Source of the DNA: JAUIAI01 sp049680625 | GTDB taxonomy: Bacteria > Pseudomonadota > Gammaproteobacteria > Burkholderiales > Burkholderiaceae_E | Assembly (NCBI GenBank): GCA_049680625.1 | Contig: JBAUID010000044.1 | Coordinates: 1 to 37,761 of the forward strand | Direction of reading: 5' to 3' | Length of the DNA: 37,761 nucleotides | Part shown: piece after piece, positions 16,177 through 24,555 of the stretch | How positions within the stretch are numbered: the first letter of the stretch is position 1 | Layout: the number at the start of each line of letters is the position of its first letter | Notes under the pieces: generated by a model | Databases searched by the model: none | Told to the model about the DNA's origin: nothing | What the model saw: the letters and a program-made list of their open reading frames with translations, nothing else | Position numbers and translations under genes: made by a program

Positions 16177-17259
16177 TCAAACAACCTCAAGCGGTGCATT
16201 GAGCCTGGCACCAGGAACCACAATGCCGCCACGATCGCCAACATTTACCGTGCCATAGCGCTGCGCATAAATTGGGGGCAGCGGCCTCGCGCCCGGGACA
16301 GCCAGCCACAAACGCAGTAAGTGGCGTTTCTTTTCCGGCTCAACCCAGTCGTTATACGACATACGATCGTGAAGCATGGTGTGGTTGTGCACCCATTGCA
16401 TGTCACCGGGCTGAAACAACATCTGCATGCCAATTTCCGGATCGTTGGCCAGCTGATCGAATAGATCCAGGGCTTCGGTCTGGGTTTTAGTCAATGCCGG
16501 CACTTCGGGAAAGCGACGTGCCGATTCGATATAACGGCGTGCGTAAATCACCGACAAGTAATTTTGATGCCAATTGAACACCGGGATTTCGTGCCACGGC
16601 TTCTGGCCTTCGGGAATTTCTCCGCGACGATCGGTCATCAGGGGTTCGAACAGCGACGGCAGTAAGTCGGGCCGTCGTTTGAGCATTTCGTTATAAATTG
16701 TCATCGAACTGACCAGCGCAGACTCTCCACCCGACTGCGCCGTCTTCAGGCATAACAAGCCAACAACATCGCAAGAGTCGGTATGGAATGTCTGGCGTTC
16801 AGTGGTTTGATAAATTCTGGCGGTTGGATCGTTTTCAGCATCGCGTCCGACATCACGGACATGTCCAAGCACGTGGCCACTGCCATTTTGGGAACGCGCA
16901 TTGCCAAAGTGACAGCCAATGCCGTAGTAGGCGATCGCGGATTCCCGCACGCTCCACCGCTCTACCGGCATGCCACGCATCAGGGCGAATCCACGACCGT
17001 TGATAACTTCTTCTCGAATGGCCAGCAATTTGGGCCCAAGCCGGGGCAACGGAAAGTCGCTGGCCCGGATGGTGGCCACATCGGCATCACCGGCAGCCAG
17101 TGGCGCCACGGCGGCGGCAACTTCGCTGATGTCATCAGGGCTCAACTGGTGCAACCATTCCTGGCTGTTGCCCATTTGTTTGCCGTACCAGGCGGACGGC
17201 CCGGTAATAGCGGGCGGCAGATTCTTTTGGTTGACGGATTTCGGCGGGTTTTCGGACAT
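16177..17259 (-). CDS. TauD/TfdA-family Fe(II)/2-oxoglutarate dioxygenase (longer type)
   Basis: A 360-residue non-haem iron dioxygenase of the TauD/TfdA family, coupling 2-oxoglutarate decarboxylation to substrate hydroxylation. The metal-binding H-x-D is in QTFHTDSCD. The distal His lies in the HNHTMLHDRMSYND region, followed by the KKRHLLRLWL strand with the 2-oxoglutarate-binding Arg. The N-terminal region (GPSAWYGKQM, then REEVINGRGFALMRGMPV) is typical of the longer members related to gamma-butyrobetaine/clavaminate-type oxygenases. The substrate is unknown. ATG 17259 (MSENPP) is preferred over the one nine codons upstream, since an AGG lies before it. It is the last gene of the operon headed by the second dioxygenase, 116 bases after the double CoA-transferase. 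Confidence 0.88.
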   Translation of the reverse strand: MSENPPKSVNQKNLPPAITGPSAWYGKQMGNSQEWLHQLSPDDISEVAAAVAPLAAGDADVATIRASDFPLPRLGPKLLAIREEVINGRGFALMRGMPVERWSVRESAIAYYGIGCHFGNARSQNGSGHVLGHVRDVGRDAENDPTARIYQTTERQTFHTDSCDVVGLLCLKTAQSGGESALVSSMTIYNEMLKRRPDLLPSLFEPLMTDRRGEIPEGQKPWHEIPVFNWHQNYLSVIYARRYIESARRFPEVPALTKTQTEALDLFDQLANDPEIGMQMLFQPGDMQWVHNHTMLHDRMSYNDWVEPEKKRHLLRLWLAVPGARPLPPIYAQRYGTVNVGDRGGIVVPGARLNAPLEVV

Positions 17260-17375
17260 GGTGAAACCTGATTGTGCAAGCTGCATTAGAAGAAGACCGT
17301 TCTAATAATGCCATGGGATTACCCCGCCGGTCATCGCAGATGCGAAAACAGTGCGAAATTTCCGTAGTTGGGAGG

Positions 17376-19523
17376 CTATCGAATCGCCGGCGACCGCTGG
17401 TCAGCGTCGATTTGCTGGTTATGTTCACCAACGCCGGGGGCATTGTATCGAATAGTCATCGGGGTTTGCTCATACTGAAACGGAAAACCTTTGGCGATGT
17501 CACCGTCCGGTGTGTCACCAACAGCCGTGCCACCTAATTGCCGGTCAGTGGCAAACGCCTCACCACCGTCGGCAACAATAACCGTTGCAGCCCCGGCATT
17601 GCGCAAGCTTTCTTGCGCATCAGCCGCGGTCTCGCGGGCAACCCAGCGCAATAACTGGTCTTTGTCTTTAATACCCAGTCGGCTTTCACATGTTGTGATT
17701 GCTTCAGAATCGATGGTCACCGCCAGCCAGCTGCCGTCAGCTGTACTGCAAATCGCCTGGATTGGCAGATAAGTGTCATCGTTTCCCAGCGGCCGGTTCT
17801 GCCCGGGGTAAACCGATGCCTGGATTATTCTGTCACCCAGCGTATAGATGGCCATGTCGCGCTGCGAAATATCCAGGTGCAGGCCGCCACCGTTTTGCCG
17901 TTGCCAGTGCAACGCCGCCACCACGGTGCCCGCACCAAACAGACAGGCGATTTGATCGGGATAATTCAGATTGCGGCCGCTGATAACTGGCGAGTCGTCG
18001 CGATATCCGGTAATCGACGCGATTCCCGACCGTGCTTCGATTGCTGAACCAAAGGAAGCATTCTCGGCACCGGGGCCTGTTAACCCCTGGGCAGTAAGTG
18101 AGGCGAGAATAATGTTGGGATTAGCCTGAACAAGTGCTTCGAATCCGAAACCAAGTCGGTCCAGGACACCGCGACGAAAGTTCTCCAGCACCACATCGCA
18201 TGTCGAAACCAGCTCCAGAAACCGGCGCTTACCCTGATCACTCTTCAAGTCAACCGCGTAACCGCGCTTGTTGCGATTGGTATACCGAAACATCGGTGAA
18301 CCCTTGGCGCTGTCACCAGCCCAATACCGAAACGGGTCGGGGTAAGTATGCGATTCAATCTTAATAACATCGGCCCCCATATCAGCGAGCAATGCTGTTG
18401 TTCCGGCGCCGGCAGTAATTATGCCCAGGTCCAACACCCGAACCCCTGACAGCGGCAGGCATGGTTGATCGGTCGACTCTGAAACAGCGGCCGAAGTTTG
18501 TTTTTCCAGGTTGACCGACCCAGATGATTGCGCACCCAATGTTTGCGCACGATAGGGTGAAACAGGCCGGACCGCTGTCTGTCCGTTACGCATTTTAAAA
18601 GAGGTCAGCGCGCTGCGATGTTGCAGCAATTCATCATCAAGTAAGTCGTCTACGGTGGCGATTACCCCACTGGGCAAACCGGCTTGTCGAAACCACTCAC
18701 CCAGCTGGTGCTTACCGTGCTGCGCCACCCAGCCGGCAATAATCTGCTGATACTCACAACGGTGCTGTGCCCGACCCTCGAAGGTCGCATAGCGGGGATC
18801 CTTCAGTTGATCGATGCCAATCAGTTGAATCAGAACAGGCCAGTCTGCCTCGGTAAATACAACAGCCACATGGCCGTCTGCACAAGGCAGTACCGGCCAT
18901 TCGGCCAGCTCGCCCTCGCGGGTGAGTTTGTCGTTTCTGCCACCAAGCAACACCGCTTTCCAGTTCACCCACGACAACACGCTTAATGCATCAAGGCGCG
19001 CAATATCATCCTGGCCAAAATGGCTCTTCTTGATAATTAAACCGGTGAGCGCGGTATAAGCGGCGTACCCGGCGGCAAATGCTGCCTGGTGTCCACCCAG
19101 TTTCAGGGGTTCGCGATCGGGATCACCAATCAGGTCACAAATACCGGCCATCGCCTGCACGGTCAGCTCGGATACGAGCATTTCAGACAAAACAGACGTA
19201 TCGACCCCGGCGGACGCGCCGTTTGGTATCGGATATACAAGGACAGCAGGCCCGTGCGGTTGCACACGCTGCGCGCCGTCGCAGAGACGAAACACCGCAT
19301 CTGCATGTGTATCAGCGTTGCACAAAGCGCCACATTGTTTTCCGTACAACAAGAACTCGACCAGCTCGTCCGATTCACCGGCGAAGTTGGCACTGTTCGT
19401 ATAAACGGTTGCACCGGCATCCGCTGCCAACCGGCCAGCAAACCCGATGGCACGCTTAATCAGTGGTGATGTGTTTTGCGCTATCGTCTCGACTATGATG
19501 GTTTCGGGCGATAAAAATTTCAT
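17376..19523 (-). CDS. Double-length family III CoA-transferase (CaiB/BaiF), N-terminal half degenerate
   Basis: A 715-residue protein made of two family III CoA-transferase units; the usual subunit has about 400 residues. The C-terminal unit (from about residue 357) is canonical: SGVRVLDLG, ADMGADVIKIE, the VLENFRRGVLDRLG block and the catalytic Asp523 in YPDQIACL, equivalent to Asp169 of formyl-CoA transferase. The N-terminal unit (1 to about 335) has lost the first motifs, and at the catalytic position reads LGGHQAAFA (residues 142-150) with His/Gln instead of Asp. Its later part (WPVLPCADGHVAVV, DPRYATFEGRAQHR, AGLPSGVI) is still recognisable. The family dimers interlock, so a fused pair could form an intramolecular dimer with one active site. 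Its start overlaps the upstream dioxygenase stop by four bases. Confidence 0.87.
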   Translation of the reverse strand: MKFLSPETIIVETIAQNTSPLIKRAIGFAGRLAADAGATVYTNSANFAGESDELVEFLLYGKQCGALCNADTHADAVFRLCDGAQRVQPHGPAVLVYPIPNGASAGVDTSVLSEMLVSELTVQAMAGICDLIGDPDREPLKLGGHQAAFAAGYAAYTALTGLIIKKSHFGQDDIARLDALSVLSWVNWKAVLLGGRNDKLTREGELAEWPVLPCADGHVAVVFTEADWPVLIQLIGIDQLKDPRYATFEGRAQHRCEYQQIIAGWVAQHGKHQLGEWFRQAGLPSGVIATVDDLLDDELLQHRSALTSFKMRNGQTAVRPVSPYRAQTLGAQSSGSVNLEKQTSAAVSESTDQPCLPLSGVRVLDLGIITAGAGTTALLADMGADVIKIESHTYPDPFRYWAGDSAKGSPMFRYTNRNKRGYAVDLKSDQGKRRFLELVSTCDVVLENFRRGVLDRLGFGFEALVQANPNIILASLTAQGLTGPGAENASFGSAIEARSGIASITGYRDDSPVISGRNLNYPDQIACLFGAGTVVAALHWQRQNGGGLHLDISQRDMAIYTLGDRIIQASVYPGQNRPLGNDDTYLPIQAICSTADGSWLAVTIDSEAITTCESRLGIKDKDQLLRWVARETAADAQESLRNAGAATVIVADGGEAFATDRQLGGTAVGDTPDGDIAKGFPFQYEQTPMTIRYNAPGVGEHNQQIDADQRSPAIR

Positions 19524-20365
19524 TGGGTTGAAAGTGCCGCTGGTAACGCGTCACCGGATACGGTAATCCGATGCATGAGTCTGCGCGACCCGTGATAATT
19601 GTTCAGCGCGTAATGCCAGGTCGCACGGTTATCCCAAAAGGCAACCGACCCGGGCCGCCATTCGAATCGGCAGGTGAATTCAGGGCGTGACGCATGGGTA
19701 TACAACAACTGAAGGAGCGGCTCGCTCTCTGCCACTGTCCAGCCTTCGAAATGAAGAGTAAACGCCCCATTCACATATAAGGCCTCGCGTCCGCTGAGCG
19801 GATGGCGAATCACAACCGGATGGGTGGACACCTGGGTAGCTAGCTCTGGGTTTCGTGAGCGTCCCCCATTCGTACGCTGGGCGGAAGAACCCTGCGGACC
19901 AAACACATGGCCACTCGAATGCACCGCATTTAATCCGCGCAGACATTGCTGCAAACCCGGAGATAAGGACTCAAACGCCGAATACATATTGGCGAACAAG
20001 GTTTCACCCCCGCTGTCCGGTAATTCGCGGGCGACCAGGATTGAACCCATCGCCGGCTCGGCGTCATAAGAATGATCGGTGTGCCAGCCACCACCGATGT
20101 TGTCCCGATTCTCAGCCTCCTTACGCACTTCGGCTATCTCGGGAAAATTTTCGACGCTATCGAAAAACTGGTTCACCGCAATTGGGTTCCAGCGCCGGGC
20201 AAAACTGATATGGGCTTGTGGAGTGATTTCCTGGTCGCGAAAGAAGATTACGCCGTAGTCGGCATAGGCCTGCCGGATCAAGTGAAATTCTTCATCACCC
20301 AAGGTGTTCAGGTCGACTCCGAGGACCTCGGCACCAACGCCGGTACACGGTTTAATTTCAATCAT
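19520..20365 (-). CDS. TauD/TfdA-family Fe(II)/2-oxoglutarate dioxygenase
   Basis: A 281-residue dioxygenase of classic TauD size. Metal ligands are His95 and Asp97 in GGWHTDHSYD and the distal His251 in WDNRATWHYALNNY, followed by the GSRRLMHRITVSGD strand with the 2-oxoglutarate-binding Arg. The N-terminal GVGAEVLGVDL and the GVIFFRDQEIT block are as in taurine and 2,4-D dioxygenases. The substrate cannot be read from sequence: taurine, sulfonates, phenoxyacetates, carnitine-like and many other acids are oxidised by close relatives. It is the first gene of the minus-strand operon and overlaps the double CoA-transferase by four bases, so hydroxylation and CoA activation are probably consecutive steps of one pathway (inference). 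Its promoter region is shared with the divergent CoA-transferase gene. Confidence 0.92.
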   Translation of the reverse strand: MIEIKPCTGVGAEVLGVDLNTLGDEEFHLIRQAYADYGVIFFRDQEITPQAHISFARRWNPIAVNQFFDSVENFPEIAEVRKEAENRDNIGGGWHTDHSYDAEPAMGSILVARELPDSGGETLFANMYSAFESLSPGLQQCLRGLNAVHSSGHVFGPQGSSAQRTNGGRSRNPELATQVSTHPVVIRHPLSGREALYVNGAFTLHFEGWTVAESEPLLQLLYTHASRPEFTCRFEWRPGSVAFWDNRATWHYALNNYHGSRRLMHRITVSGDALPAALSTQ

Positions 20366-20473
20366 TCGCCATCTCGAATTATGTTTACTATTTCTTGTCT
20401 GGGTTTGGTTCGTGTCTTGCCGTCGTCAAGCGGCGATCAACCCGCGCCACCACATAAGAATAACCGCCATGAA

Positions 20474-20486
20474 GACCATCATGGTC
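20474..20486. promoter_or_regulatory. Palindrome in the dioxygenase/CoA-transferase divergent promoter region
   Basis: GACCAT, C, ATGGTC form a perfect 6-1-6 palindrome in the 196-base divergent intergenic region. A site here could control both transcription units. The regulator is unknown; the LysR gene at the end of the plus-strand unit is a candidate (inference). Confidence 0.3.
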
Positions 20487-20561
20487 ATGCAGAATAGCTT
20501 GTCAGTCGCGCTTTTGACCAGCGAGGACGACCATACCCATGCACTAGTTCACGGAGACTGA

Positions 20562-21761
20562 ATGACCACGCCACTGAAGCATGTCCGGGTTCTTGACCTG
20601 ACTAACGTCCTGGCCGGCCCTTTTTGCTGTCACCAGTTGGCCCACCTTGGCGCTGATGTCATTAAGGTCGAAGTGCCGGGAACCGGCGACCTGGCCCGCC
20701 AGTTAGGTGCCGATGCCGCATTGAATGCCAAGCTGTCCGGGGTTTCATTCCTGGCGCAAAACACTGGTAAACGTTCGATCACAATCAATCTGAAGGCACA
20801 AGCCGGCAAACAATTGTTTAAACGACTCGTTGCAACCGCCGACGTCCTGGTTGAGAACTTCCGACCCGGGGTAATGGATCGTCTGGGGGTTGGATATGAC
20901 AGCCTGAAAGCGGACAACCCGGATCTGATCTATTGCGCAATTTCCGGTTTTGGTCAGGAAGGCCCGATGCGCGACCTGCCGGCATACGATCAGATCGTTC
21001 AAGGCATGTCAGGCCTGATGAGTATCACGGGTGATGCAGATACTGCACCACTCAGAGCCGGCTTTCCAGTTGCAGACACTATTGGCGGTATGACGGCGGC
21101 ATTTGCGATTAGCAGCGCACTGTCATCGTTACAAAAACCGCGCGGTACGTTTATTGACATCTCTATGCTGGAAGCTGTGATTTCAACCATGGGTTGGGTT
21201 GCGTCAAATTACCTGATCGCCGGGCAGGATCCCCGACCAATGGGTAACGACAATTTCAGCGCCAGCCCGTCTGGCTTGTTTGCCACCGGTGACGGCCCGA
21301 TTAATATTGCCGCGAACAAGCAAGAACAATTCGAAGCCGTGTGTCGGGTAGTGGGTAAAACAGAACTTATCACCGATCCTCGTTTTGCTACCCGCCAGGC
21401 ACGCCTGGATAATCGCGGTGAGCTTAACGCCTTGCTTGAGCGGGCGTTAAGTTGCGATAACGCGAAGCACTGGCAACAAAAGTTGAACGAGGCTGGCGTG
21501 CCGGCCGGCCGCGTATTAAGCCTGCCCGAGGTGTTGGATGAACCGCAGATCGCCGATCGCGGTCTGATCGGTTCTTTTGATCACGTCCCCGGCCTGGACG
21601 GGAAAATGCGTTTTATCCGAACCGGTATCAAGCTCGATGGCCAGGCCCCGATTACCGACCGGCCACCACCAACCCTCGGTCAGCATTCACAAGAATTACT
21701 AGCCGAACTTGGCTACAGCAATGGCGATATAGCGGCATTACGGGCGGACGAGGCGATCTGA
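20562..21761 (+). CDS. Family III CoA-transferase (CaiB/BaiF)
   Basis: A 399-residue family III CoA-transferase that moves CoA from a donor thioester to a carboxylic acid through an enzyme-aspartyl intermediate. Motifs in order: KHVRVLDLTNVLAGPF (residues 6-21), LGADVIKVE (29-37), VENFRPGVMDRLGVGYD (97-113), the SGFGQEGP loop, and catalytic Asp172 in PVADTIGG. The C-terminal end has DDRPPPTLGQHS-like residues and LAELGY. Length and motifs are canonical, in contrast to the double enzyme on the opposite strand. The start has GGAGA six bases upstream. It opens the plus-strand unit that continues with the lactonase, ferredoxin, P450, esterase and LysR genes. Its acid substrate is unknown. Confidence 0.92.
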   Translation: MTTPLKHVRVLDLTNVLAGPFCCHQLAHLGADVIKVEVPGTGDLARQLGADAALNAKLSGVSFLAQNTGKRSITINLKAQAGKQLFKRLVATADVLVENFRPGVMDRLGVGYDSLKADNPDLIYCAISGFGQEGPMRDLPAYDQIVQGMSGLMSITGDADTAPLRAGFPVADTIGGMTAAFAISSALSSLQKPRGTFIDISMLEAVISTMGWVASNYLIAGQDPRPMGNDNFSASPSGLFATGDGPINIAANKQEQFEAVCRVVGKTELITDPRFATRQARLDNRGELNALLERALSCDNAKHWQQKLNEAGVPAGRVLSLPEVLDEPQIADRGLIGSFDHVPGLDGKMRFIRTGIKLDGQAPITDRPPPTLGQHSQELLAELGYSNGDIAALRADEAI

Positions 21762-21845
21762 ACCGTCGCTCATCGCGAACCACTTAGAATACGGCTCAAA
21801 GCGTTCCAGGCAATTCGCCAGGGCCCATCAACTCAGGACTGTAAA

Positions 21846-22787
21846 TTGAATACTGAATGGACACCCAGCCAGCGTTATCCCGACCCGCGCATTGTGGTCG
21901 TCGAACCTGAATTCGACAGCTTGCGTCTGCCAATGGCCAAGGTTGAACGCCTGGCTACCGGCATGCGCTGGTGCGAAGGCCCCGTCTGGCTTGGCGATAC
22001 CAATACCTTGATCTGGAGTGATGTTCCCGGCAACTGCATGTACCGCTGGGACGAACAAAACGGTGCTGCTGTCTTTCGCCAGCCTTCAAACAATGGCAAC
22101 GGCAGCACCCGTGACCGCCAGGGACGACTACTAACTTGTGAACACCTTACCCGCCGGGTTGTCCGTACCGAATACGACGGTTCAATTACAGTGCTAGCCG
22201 ACAGCTTCGGCGGTAAACGCCTGAATTCACCCAACGATATTGTCTGCAAATCGGACGGCACGATTTGGTTCACTGACCCAATTTTTGGGATAGGTGGTTT
22301 CTACGAAGGCGAAAAAGCAACGAGCGAAATTTCGCCCAACGTCTACCGCATAGATACCTCGGGCGAATTATCGATTGTGATCGAAGGCATCAACCAACCG
22401 AATGGCCTCGCTTTCTCTCCGGATGAATCAACGCTGTACGTGGTTGAGTCACGAAGTACACCGCGCAACATTCTGGCCTACGACATATCCGATGGTCTGA
22501 CCGCCAGCAATGGACGTGTATTGATTAACGCCGGCCCAAAAGGCACCCCGGACGGTTTTCGCGTTGATATTCATGGCAACCTGTGGTGTGGCTGGGGCAT
22601 GGGTGCAGACGGCTTGGATGGTGTTCATGTATTTAACCCCGACGGCAAACTGATTGGCCGGATCGACTTGCCCGAACGGTGTGCCAACCTGTGTTTTGGT
22701 GGCCGACATCGCAATCGCTTATTTATGGCGGCCAGTACTTCTCTGTATTCGTTGTTCGTTAACACCCAGGGCATGGCCGGCGGTTAG
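21846..22787 (+). CDS. SMP-30/gluconolactonase/LRE-family lactonase
   Basis: A 313-residue six-bladed beta-propeller hydrolase of the SMP-30/gluconolactonase family, which opens lactone rings with one divalent metal. The metal-site residues are all visible: Glu44 (CEGPVW), Asn130 (NSPNDIV), Asn186 (QPNGLAF) and Asp236 (TPDGFRVD). There is no signal peptide, so it should be cytoplasmic. The start is TTG, supported by AGGA seven bases upstream and by family length; the next ATG would delete the first 29 residues. It lies 84 bases after the CoA-transferase and is followed by a hairpin and the ferredoxin promoter region. A lactonase beside a P450 suggests that a hydroxy acid or cyclic ketone gives a lactone intermediate (inference). 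Confidence 0.92.
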   Translation: MNTEWTPSQRYPDPRIVVVEPEFDSLRLPMAKVERLATGMRWCEGPVWLGDTNTLIWSDVPGNCMYRWDEQNGAAVFRQPSNNGNGSTRDRQGRLLTCEHLTRRVVRTEYDGSITVLADSFGGKRLNSPNDIVCKSDGTIWFTDPIFGIGGFYEGEKATSEISPNVYRIDTSGELSIVIEGINQPNGLAFSPDESTLYVVESRSTPRNILAYDISDGLTASNGRVLINAGPKGTPDGFRVDIHGNLWCGWGMGADGLDGVHVFNPDGKLIGRIDLPERCANLCFGGRHRNRLFMAASTSLYSLFVNTQGMAGG

Positions 22788-22798
22788 CGCGGCATTCC

Positions 22799-22819
22799 GG
22801 GCAAAAGCCAATTTTGCCC
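22799..22819 (+). terminator. Perfect hairpin after the SMP-30 gene
   Basis: GGGCAAAA (22799-22806), loop GCCAA, TTTTGCCC (22812-22819) form a perfect 8-bp stem 12 bases after the lactonase stop. No T-run follows beyond those in the stem, so it may attenuate transcription rather than stop it fully. It separates the CoA-transferase/lactonase pair from the ferredoxin/P450 genes. Confidence 0.45.
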
Positions 22820-22843
22820 TGCCACCCTCGCCTGCCTGTGGCT

Positions 22844-22885
22844 CGACTGTGGCGATTCGACTGTGGCGATTCGATTTCGGCGACT
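22844..22885. repeat. Tandem 14-bp repeat upstream of the ferredoxin gene
   Basis: CGACTGTGGCGATT occurs twice head to tail (22844-22857 and 22858-22871), followed by a degenerate third copy (22872-22885, four mismatches). The array is in the 173-base gap before the ferredoxin start. The 14-bp period places copies on a non-integral helical turn. It could be a regulator site or a slippage product. Confidence 0.6.
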
Positions 22886-22960
22886 CGATTGAGAACGGGG
22901 TAGACTTACTTCATAGCACGTTCAAAGATGCGGCCAGACACCAGAAAAGGAGACAAAAAA

Positions 22961-23281
22961 TTGCCTACAGTGACTTACATTGAACACGATGGTACAGCTC
23001 ACGCTGTCGACGTACCCGTTGGCGAAACCCTGATGCGCGGCGCGGTCGATAATGACGTGCCCGGCATCGACGGCGACTGCGGCGGTCAATGTGCCTGCGC
23101 AACCTGCCATGTCTATGTTGACAGCGACTGGCTAGCCAAAACCGGCGACCGAACTGAAATGGAAGAATCAATGCTAGATTTTGCCGCCGTTACCCAGGAT
23201 AACTCGCGCCTTGCCTGCCAGATTCAAATGACCGAAGCACTGGACGGGCTTGTCCTTCGCATGCCAGACGGACAGCACTAA
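22961..23281 (+). CDS. [2Fe-2S] ferredoxin, adrenodoxin/putidaredoxin type
   Basis: A 106-residue vertebrate-type [2Fe-2S] ferredoxin that passes single electrons to a P450. The cluster ligands are Cys40, Cys46, Cys49 and Cys86, in the expected C-x5-C-x2-C spacing (GDCGGQCACATCH) with the fourth Cys in RLACQIQ. The sequence opening PTVTYIEHDG and the C-terminal DGLVLRMP are typical of CYP153 and P450cam partners. The start is TTG 22961: AAGGAG lies eight bases upstream, and the family begins exactly here. An ATG at 22928 in frame would add eleven residues that precede the Shine-Dalgarno. The CYP153-type P450 begins 23 bases after its stop, so the two are very probably co-expressed partners. 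No ferredoxin reductase gene is adjacent. Confidence 0.93.
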   Translation: MPTVTYIEHDGTAHAVDVPVGETLMRGAVDNDVPGIDGDCGGQCACATCHVYVDSDWLAKTGDRTEMEESMLDFAAVTQDNSRLACQIQMTEALDGLVLRMPDGQH

Positions 23282-23304
23282 GTCTTTAAAAGAGGAACCG
23301 AACG

Positions 23305-24552
23305 ATGAGCGCAGTACTGAACTCAAACCAGGCCCGCGAAAAAGCCTACGACACACCACTAGACGAAATTGATGTCAGCGACCCGACTTTTCATCGCGAC
23401 GATTCCATTGGCTATTATTTTGAACGTCTGAGAAAGGAGCGCCCGGTCCACAGAACGCGGTCAGAACGCTTCGGGGAGTTCTGGTCAGTAACCCGCTACG
23501 ACGACATCATGAAGACCGACATGAACCACAAGTCGTTCTCGTCGTCACCAGCCATCACTATCCGCGACCTGCCAACAGAGTTTCAGCGCCCGATGTTTAT
23601 TGCCATGGATCCGCCCAAACATGATGAGCAGCGTAAGGCAGTCAGCCCGATTGTTGCTCCGGCAAACCTTGCGCAGATGGAATCGACTATTCGGGAAAGA
23701 ACCTGCAAGGTTCTGGATTCACTACCACGCGACGAAGAGTTCGACTGGGTCGAATCAGTGTCGATTGAACTGACCACGTTGATGCTGGCAACATTGTTCG
23801 ACTTTCCGATCGAAGACCGTCGTTTGCTGACCTGGTGGTCTGATGTCGCCACAGTTGACCTGACATCCGGGCACGAGATTGATACCGATGAGAAACGGAT
23901 GGCGGAACTTCAGAAATGCCTGGAGTACTTCACCGGTTTGTGGAATGAACGGATCAATGCTGAACCCAGGCCTGACCTGATCTCGATGTTGGCCCATGCG
24001 CCGGCAACCCGCAACATGGACCCTATGGAGTTCCTGGGCAACCTGATGTTGCTGATTGTCGGGGGCAACGATACCACCCGAAATTCGATGTCTGGCAGTG
24101 TGGTGGCATTGAACCGGTTCCAGGATGAATACACCAAGCTGCGTTCCAACCCCGGCATTATTTCCAAGAGTTTTATCCCGGAAGTCATCCGCTGGCAAAC
24201 CCCGTTAGCCCATATGCGTCGCACCGCAAAAGCTGAAGACCACATTGGTGATCAGAAAATAATGCCGGGCGAAAAAATTGCCATGTGGTATTTGTCAGGA
24301 AACTTCGACGAAACAGCAATTGAAAACCCGAATCAATTCATTATTGACCGGCCCCGCCCGCGTCAGCATATGGCGTTTGGTTTTGGAATTCATCGCTGCG
24401 TCGGGAATCGTCTTGCCGAGCTTCAGCTGGCGATCCTGTGGGAAGAACTGCTCACCCGATTTGACAATATTGAAGTGGTTGGCGAGCCGGAACGCACGTT
24501 CTCAAACTTTGTCCATGGTTGGACAAAACTACCGGTGATTATTCGGTCATAG
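23305..24552 (+). CDS. Cytochrome P450, CYP153-type hydroxylase
   Basis: A 415-residue soluble class I P450 closely resembling the CYP153 family, which hydroxylates terminal carbons of medium-chain alkanes, cycloalkanes and some terpenes. Diagnostic blocks are the I-helix LIVGGNDTTRNSMSG, the K-helix EVIRW followed by QTPLAHMRRTA, and MWYLSGNFDETAI. The haem loop FGFGIHRCVGNRLAE carries the proximal Cys365. The C-terminal VGEPERTFSNFVHG is also typical. The start has AGAGGAA upstream. Electrons come from the ferredoxin encoded immediately before it; a reductase must be elsewhere. It shares many blocks with the P450 at 5085-6290, which is more divergent. The family's substrate range is known; the physiological substrate here is inference. 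Confidence 0.94.
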   Translation: MSAVLNSNQAREKAYDTPLDEIDVSDPTFHRDDSIGYYFERLRKERPVHRTRSERFGEFWSVTRYDDIMKTDMNHKSFSSSPAITIRDLPTEFQRPMFIAMDPPKHDEQRKAVSPIVAPANLAQMESTIRERTCKVLDSLPRDEEFDWVESVSIELTTLMLATLFDFPIEDRRLLTWWSDVATVDLTSGHEIDTDEKRMAELQKCLEYFTGLWNERINAEPRPDLISMLAHAPATRNMDPMEFLGNLMLLIVGGNDTTRNSMSGSVVALNRFQDEYTKLRSNPGIISKSFIPEVIRWQTPLAHMRRTAKAEDHIGDQKIMPGEKIAMWYLSGNFDETAIENPNQFIIDRPRPRQHMAFGFGIHRCVGNRLAELQLAILWEELLTRFDNIEVVGEPERTFSNFVHGWTKLPVIIRS

Positions 24553-24555
24553 TGT

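Noticed and set aside
16177..20365. The TauD-family genes as part of a phosphonate pathway with phnA (PhnY/TmpA roles)
   Set aside because: They lie 8 kb away in an operon with a CoA-transferase, and no PhnZ/TmpB-type or phosphonate transport gene is present.
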